Positions 63,801 through 64,000 of a stretch of DNA of 64,000 bases are shown piece after piece. The notes beneath the pieces were generated by a model. That model saw only the letters and a program-made list of their open reading frames with translations, did not search any database and was not told the origin of the DNA. The stretch's first letter is position 1. Each line of letters starts with the position of its first letter. The stretch lies in the NCBI GenBank assembly GCA_028023455.1, contig JAQFVV010011394.1:126001-190000 (forward strand), in the 5' to 3' direction. This DNA comes from Epiperipatus broadwayi. Lineage: Eukaryota; Onychophora; Udeonychophora; Euonychophora; Peripatidae. Made by a program: the position numbers and the translations under genes.

Positions 63801-63881
63801 TGAAGCCGGAGACACATTTGTGATTAATGTAGGAGGGAAATAACAACCATCTAAAGACGCAGCTGGAGTAACTTGAAAAAT
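27558..63881 (-). CDS. ALDH16A1: Aldehyde dehydrogenase 16 family, C-terminal 450 residues in 7 exons (5' part outside window)
   Basis: ALDH16A1 is a two-domain ALDH-superfamily protein: a first ALDH domain followed by a shortened second one. The exons (minus order) are 63783-63881, 52872-53114, 40457-40608, 40187-40354, 32267-32471, 31911-32096 and 27558-27857, all in phase with GT-AG introns. Residues 1-114 are the end of domain 1, with the coenzyme-site Glu in E-VFGPV (33-37), NTVYGL, and GFGGFKQSGFGRDGGKE (98-114). Residues 115-168 are a linker. Domain 2 starts near YYGGIQKRPDSGYY (173-186) and includes GNRKDIRNAVE and NRAQILYYIAENL. It ends after GERDHLT (368-374) and DVQAMWYFG. It stops where other ALDHs continue to the Glu and Cys catalytic loops, so domain 2 has no catalytic Cys, as is usual in this family. 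The domain 1 nucleophile would lie beyond 64000. Confidence 0.93.
28899..29085. repeat. Repeat family B, shortened copy
   Basis: Left part ataca gtagtgcgacc-like after taagcttacacaagct; right part ggcactactgtatgtagag followed by tgctattgttttaac. The two ends are inverted relative to one another, as in the longer family B copies, but most of the middle is missing. Confidence 0.6.
29430..30960 (+). pseudogene. Non-LTR retrotransposon (LINE) reverse transcriptase pseudogene
   Basis: Order of RT blocks: NIDIEKSYKRVNR (motif A region), LGMDGALVDLIKRLYEN, VGLRQGCP (motif B), LLFANDVFLCTESREDMEVL (motif C), then EKSK- and YNYLGIVLSN-like sequence. Towards the tail, ICKLCKEGIES-x-RNLLIEC is a knuckle of C-x2-C...C type with Asn in place of His. 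Motif C reads F-A-N-D instead of F-A-D-D, and the frame is broken several times, so it is inactive. The window ORFs at 29598-29830 and 30146-30520 are pieces of it. Confidence 0.85.
31350..31710 (+). pseudogene. LINE reverse transcriptase fragment
   Basis: Encodes ISDEHFGFRKDRT, matching the E-x-F-GFR-x-GRS block near the RT fingers, then GEL-x-IIFKRYIV and LLKKYRLEGEMFSK. It covers the RT region just before motif A. It may be a second insertion or a displaced piece of a relative of the 29.4-kb element. Confidence 0.6.
31911..32096 (-). CDS. ALDH16A1: ALDH16A1 exon (ETTLRGTVFK...NMYQ)
   Basis: It has 62 codons, phase 0 at both ends, separated from the preceding exon by a 170-bp intron. It encodes MGVIGIACPDDYPLLAFISL and GNTVVIIPS, the Rossmann-fold strands of the second ALDH domain. 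Confidence 0.92.
32097..32266 (-). other. ALDH16A1: ALDH16A1 170-bp intron
   Basis: Short intron with donor gtatgt and acceptor gttttag (read on -). No repeats apart from a poly-A/T run. Confidence 0.85.
32267..32471 (-). CDS. ALDH16A1: ALDH16A1 exon (WAQRLGHNRAQ...GGSVQ)
   Basis: Acceptor tgtttatttag, donor gtatgt. It completes the split Gly, then encodes 68 residues including NRAQILYYIAENL and ERLFYWAAYCDKYGG. These are the N-terminal helices typical of ALDH domain entry, before the active-site tunnel. Phase 0 at the 3' end. Confidence 0.92.
33720..34060. repeat. Repeat family B copy
   Basis: Begins aacagcacacgatcaccatt and acacaagctgttttcacag, aactctccatacagtgg, aatggatgcaggaagg, ctactcatccaatatcccc, tagcttgtggctttcatcag and gcacctagatcttag. 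It closes with actgtatggagag in inverted sense. A non-autonomous inverted-repeat element. Confidence 0.75.
36668..36940. mobile_element. Three-arm hairpin repeat (two direct, one inverted unit)
   Basis: The unit contains gaagaagactgctaggacag, aaactgttataaataaaaaa and ggagtattaatgaag. One inverted copy (36668-36755) faces two direct copies (about 36757-36843 and 36844-36940). The outer arms pair as far as tcaatataaacttcat/atgaagtttatattga. Non-coding foldback element. Confidence 0.8.
38920..38990. repeat. Repeat family A short fragment
   Basis: Contains tatatactta, ggatgtaatta and ggttcaaatcccttctaat, the end-segment of family A including the B-box-like GGTTCAAATCC. Confidence 0.45.
39064..39915. 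mobile_element. Giant hairpin (foldback) built from family B repeat
   Basis: Left arm from agaggctaaactcttcatac through gcaccatcagtacaagcc, gactagtttatagcttgtgg, tagctaactataaagctttg and atactttttggtgtcttt. The right arm carries the same landmarks in reverse order and complement from aaagacatcaaaaagtat to gaggttagcctctg. The arms are roughly 370 bp each around a centre of about 100 bp, which itself carries a family B end. The ORF at 39730-39915 is part of this repeat. Confidence 0.8.
40187..40354 (-). CDS. ALDH16A1: ALDH16A1 exon (start of second ALDH domain)
   Basis: Acceptor attgtag, donor gtaaat. It encodes KLYYGGIQKRPDSGYY and GNRKDIRNAVECALKAQT, the opening of the second, truncated ALDH domain. 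The last codon (Gly) is split 2+1 with the next exon. Confidence 0.92.
40355..40456 (-). other. ALDH16A1: ALDH16A1 102-bp intron
   Basis: Minimal-size intron with GT-AG ends and nothing else, in contrast to the multi-kilobase introns on either side of this exon pair. Confidence 0.85.
40457..40608 (-). CDS. ALDH16A1: ALDH16A1 exon (GLFEYIK... linker)
   Basis: It has 50 codons plus two bases, with acceptor tattttag and donor gtatat. It begins GLFEYIK, finishing the first ALDH domain, then enters a poorly conserved acidic and serine-rich linker (EISIHEESSESP) joining the two domains. The split Arg codon is completed by the next exon across a 102-bp intron. Confidence 0.88.
40761..41000. repeat. 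120-bp tandem duplication next to an ALDH16A1 exon
   Basis: The unit begins taagtctatattcctgatcg and ends gaatgatttatttaaaa. The copies at 40761-40880 and 40881-41000 are almost identical. Each contains an imperfect inverted pair (cctgatcga, and cgatcag or tgatcag). Confidence 0.88.
41450..41825. other. GC-richer block of unknown nature
   Basis: This stretch is clearly less AT-rich than its neighbours and contains an open frame (41363-41731, 122 codons) with no family I recognise. It may be part of an LTR or other element together with the 40.68-41.0 kb sequence, or an old insertion. There is no evidence that it is a gene. Confidence 0.35.
42851..43090 (-). pseudogene. LINE ORF2 C-terminal tail with 3' trinucleotide repeat
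   Basis: On the - strand: LKRLKWSWAGHIARRDDNRW, then EILNWIPRDCKRPRKRPHVR, and REAKDRRRWIKLGETFILQW. This is the characteristic terminal segment of many invertebrate LINE ORF2 proteins (GH-x-AR...D-x-RW...RP-x-x-R). It is followed by a short (ATG/ATA)n run (42825-42845), as at LINE 3' ends. A few in-frame stops make it a pseudogene. The + strand ORF 42864-43109 is its antisense shadow. Confidence 0.75.
44410..44695. repeat. Repeat family B copy, inverted orientation
   Basis: Landmarks in reverse: gaggccttgcattag-type gggttgcattagatcctaag, caagccagaaactagtctgg, ggatgagtag, gattactctggcttgtactg and tatagagagttttg. Confidence 0.7.
45640..46015. repeat. Repeat family B copy
   Basis: Runs from aactctccatatagtagtgc through gcacctagatcttaggac to the inverted end ggcactattgtatggagaa and gtgatcatgtgatgttttga. 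It directly abuts the mariner relic to its right. The ORF 45678-45869 is repeat sequence, not a gene. Confidence 0.75.
46070..46820 (+). pseudogene. Mariner (Tc1/mariner, Mos1-like) transposase pseudogene
   Basis: Pieces in shifting frames: EEFTGISKTIFHNILIENL (helix-turn-helix region with the EE-x-x-GIS-x-x-x-x-x-IL-x-E-x-L pattern), WCFNYEHKPSTRV (the W-x-x-x-Y-x-P-x-x-K catalytic-domain block), then PADFWLFSKIK (the third acidic residue region) and FKQFYNCFQWCIE-x-x-KNYFE (C-terminus). The order and spacing fit a full-length mariner transposase of about 340 residues reduced by stops and indels. Terminal inverted repeats not identified. Confidence 0.78.
48040..49290. mobile_element. Foldback element with duplicated left arm
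   Basis: The block from taattctaaagagaaggtaa through aagataagaatggctgtctt and ggcaaatattaagcatcttg occurs twice in direct order (about 48045-48320 and 48325-48570). It is answered by an inverted version at about 48885-49240 ending at gaggtttgattacc and ctctttagaattacaa. A second right-end copy (tctctttagaattacagctt) sits at 48885. About 1.25 kb in total. No ORF; internal aagataag...cttatctt gives a further small hairpin per unit. Confidence 0.75.
49510..49970 (+). pseudogene. LINE ORF2 fragment (region between endonuclease and RT)
   Basis: WRKYFNHLLNNN, then LDKDIQLSEVKAILCNLKNEKIA, matches the W-x-x-YF-x-x-LLN ... E-V-x-x-A/I-L-x-x-LKN-x-K linker that leads into the RT domain of LINEs. A stop replaces the usual APG-x-DG continuation. 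The downstream frame (49777-49968) has no clear motif. Confidence 0.6.
50599..51699. mobile_element. hAT-like non-autonomous DNA transposon with perfect 8-bp target duplication
   Basis: Terminal inverted repeats cagtggtcttcaacc (50599-50613) and ggttgaagaccactg (51685-51699) are identical over 15 bp and start with the CAGTGGT-type end usual in hAT elements. The flanks are ctctagaa at 50591-50598 and 51700-51707, a perfect 8-bp duplication as hAT insertions make. The interior (1.1 kb) has two direct copies of ttgaaaaagtcaaaagtttt, about 250 bp apart, each followed by a G-rich run, and no transposase. Confidence 0.9.
52355..52535. repeat. Repeat family B, short two-ended copy
   Basis: Left end aactctccatacagtagcgt and right end ggcgctactgtgtgaagaac, tttgcctctgtgaaaaacag, gtgatgtttaatggttt in inverted sense. 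Most of the internal part is deleted, leaving a compact palindrome. Confidence 0.7.
52872..53114 (-). CDS. ALDH16A1: ALDH16A1 exon (VFGPV...GGKE)
   Basis: It has 81 codons, phase 0 at both ends, with acceptor tttatttag and donor gtatat. It covers the C-terminal part of ALDH domain 1: FGPV, AKEAIALANNTVYGLASSV, the G-x-V-W-I-N strand and GFGGFKQSGFGRDGGKE. It is the best-conserved exon in the window. Confidence 0.95.
53340..53600. repeat. Repeat family B copy with internal deletion
   Basis: Left end aaaactttccatacagtagt, tgccactcagtgaaagc; right end gctactgtatggagagtttt, gcctctgtgaaaaacaactt and gtgatcatgtgatgtctaat. Ends are inverted relative to one another. Confidence 0.75.
54386..56010. 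mobile_element. 1.6-kb TA-flanked terminal-inverted-repeat element (non-autonomous)
   Basis: Left end cacctttaccccgtttagcg; the right end in reverse is cacctttaccccgcttagcg. They continue to match with changes for about 25 bp. Both ends are bounded by TA, as for Tc1/mariner/pogo-type insertion. A perfect TGACGTCA (54535-54542) and TTTACGTCACTG near both ends are shared subterminal features. A separate hairpin is nested at 54765-55110. No transposase; the ORF 55761-56060 overlaps the right terminal repeat and is not a gene. Confidence 0.78.
54765..55110. mobile_element. Hairpin element nested inside the 54.4-56.0 kb element
   Basis: Arms of about 130 bp: aaattaaaaatccttctcct, cttatctcaatactgaacat on the left; atgttcagtattgagataag, aggatttttaatttgttgat on the right. 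The loop side carries ccttgaaaatgact and acagttgaaac. A hairpin of the same design lies at 58.33-58.62 kb. Confidence 0.75.
56690..57440. other. GC-richer block containing the minisatellite
   Basis: Composition changes sharply from about 56700 (atggcagacatgtttgtgc) to 57440. The block includes AG-rich runs (gagagagcagtagagagcag) and the 28-bp array. It looks like an inserted element, possibly a solo LTR, but no termini or target duplication could be fixed. Confidence 0.35.
57095..57350. repeat. 28-bp minisatellite, about nine units
   Basis: The unit is close to ttggagagcttcgttgcaga followed by ccaattcg. Copies vary in length by a few bases (gagagcattcgttgcag, gagagattgcag) and by substitutions, so it is an imperfect array. 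ORFs on both strands across it encode repeats such as ADQFVGE or NWSATKLS. They arise only because the unit lacks stops. Confidence 0.88.
57640..57830 (+). pseudogene. LINE ORF2 C-terminal tail, second copy
   Basis: Nucleotide match to the 42.85-43.09 kb tail on the other strand, for example ataatgctagaagacaaaat with atattgctagaagagatgat, and gagatcacatgtgagatcga with gagaccacatgtgagataga. Heavily stopped. Shows that the same LINE family left at least two 5'-truncated copies here. Confidence 0.65.
58331..58620. mobile_element. Hairpin element with ~120-bp arms
   Basis: Left arm actataatgttcttttcatt, ccaaatcaaattgtat, cttcttttctttttaaaaac. The right arm is the complement: gtttttaaaaagaaaagaag, atttgatttggagtcaatga, aagaacattatagttt. 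The loop contains ccttgaaaatgactacag and ggtcgaaatgtt. Confidence 0.78.
59142..59347. mobile_element. Small foldback with GCGCAATGA termini
   Basis: attatttcgcgcaatgag at 59144 faces tcattgcgcgaataatt at 59326-59342, about 200 bp overall. The interior is AT-rich without an ORF. Consistent with a short MITE, though a target duplication was not identified. Confidence 0.5.
59380..61500. other. GC-richer intronic region of unknown nature
   Basis: From the 15-bp array through about 61480 the sequence is less AT-rich and less repetitive than elsewhere. It has CpG-containing stretches (ccaccgcgcagtt, cggtttggtttcggattt), a poly-G run near 60270 and repeats of the phrase gggtttgaa-ctcggttt near 61370-61435. 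No ORF of note. It could be one or two old LTR-type insertions or an intronic regulatory region. Confidence 0.3.
59504..59578. repeat. 15-bp tandem array, five units, each with a TGATGNAAT-like site
   Basis: Units read taaattgcatcatgt, taaattgcatcatgc, agattgcgtcatcct, ggattacatcattct and gtattgcatcatttt. On the - strand each core gives TGATGCAAT, TGACGCAAT or TGATGTAAT. The first is the known C/EBP-ATF composite (amino-acid response) element consensus. The third base position of the core is the main variable one. Function is unproven. Confidence 0.75.
62280..62470. repeat. Repeat family A copy, inverted, truncated
   Basis: catgaaatacatatattgga, atcatttatctttttcacgt, gtgtggtcatgga, gcttgaaaatctgggttcaa atcccctataat-type end, aaactccaagtat and cttgtattcaaata. 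This copy shows the best B-box-like sequence, GGGTTCAAATCCCC. Confidence 0.7.
63003..63407. mobile_element. Palindromic MITE with ~100-bp terminal inverted repeats
   Basis: Left arm attaagcaattaaatcattt, ccagtactgccctctgtgaa, tacattagagttcgtatttt (63010-63107). The right arm is its complement, aaatacgaactctaatgtat, ttcacagagggcagcactgg, gatttaattgcttaatattt (63312-63403). The 200-bp centre has no ORF. Confidence 0.8.
63783..63881 (-). CDS. ALDH16A1: ALDH16A1 exon (IFQVTPAAS...DIVINE)
   Basis: It has 33 codons, phase 0 at both ends, with acceptor aatttag and donor gtaaat. It encodes the PTL-x-x-NV segment that precedes the EVFGPV motif of ALDH domains. The terminal Glu is the coenzyme-binding Glu of the E-x-F-G-P-V motif. 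Confidence 0.9.
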
Positions 63882-64000
63882 CTAAATTAAATAAATTGCC
63901 AATTAGTACGTAATGCAATTGAACATATAAAATATATAATGCTGGGTAATAAGTTTATTTTGAATACTTCTTTCTATTGAAAAGGAAACAAGAACAGTAA

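Overview
The window is animal nuclear DNA: strongly A+T-rich, with small spliced exons, long introns and a dense load of many kinds of mobile element. It carries the 3' parts of two conserved animal genes in convergent (tail-to-tail) orientation. The species cannot be fixed from sequence alone. The introns of up to about 12 kb, the Merlin, mariner and hAT DNA transposons, the LINE fragments and a decayed coiled-coil gag-like region fit an invertebrate with a repeat-rich, AT-rich genome. An arthropod such as an arachnid is plausible, but a mollusc or cnidarian is not excluded.

On the + strand, 3327-12588 holds the last three visible exons of a UFM1-specific protease of the UFSP1 type. They give 100 residues and include the catalytic Asp-Pro-His motif; the exon with the catalytic cysteine must lie before the window. 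On the - strand, seven exons between 63881 and 27558 encode the C-terminal 450 residues of ALDH16A1, the two-domain aldehyde dehydrogenase. They cover the end of the first ALDH domain and the whole truncated second domain. All introns join in phase and have GT-AG ends. The first half of ALDH16A1 lies beyond 64000.

The roughly 15 kb between the two 3' ends holds a nearly complete Merlin (ISXO2-like) DNA transposon (14057-16822) with its transposase interrupted by a tRNA-derived SINE. It also holds an LTR-like pair of long direct repeats around a decayed coiled-coil gag-like region (20269-24692) and a TA-flanked 450-bp MITE (26635-27084).

The introns contain non-LTR retrotransposon fragments (about 5.0-5.7, 29.4-30.95, 31.35-31.7, 42.85-43.1, 49.5-49.97 and 57.64-57.83 kb) and a dead mariner (46.07-46.82 kb). 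A hAT-like element has a perfect 8-bp target duplication (50599-51699). A 1.6-kb TA-flanked inverted-repeat element has a hairpin nested inside it (54386-56010). Several foldback elements are present, including an 850-bp giant hairpin at 39.06-39.92 kb, as are two dispersed repeat families (called A and B here). Two notable tandem arrays occur: a 28-bp minisatellite at 57.1-57.35 kb and a 15-bp array at 59504-59578 in which each unit carries a TGATGNAAT-type site.

No bacterial-type operon, CRISPR array, credible tRNA gene or rRNA gene is present. I do not see a wholly new system. The most interesting material is the nesting and fold-back architecture of the mobile elements and the 15-bp motif array.
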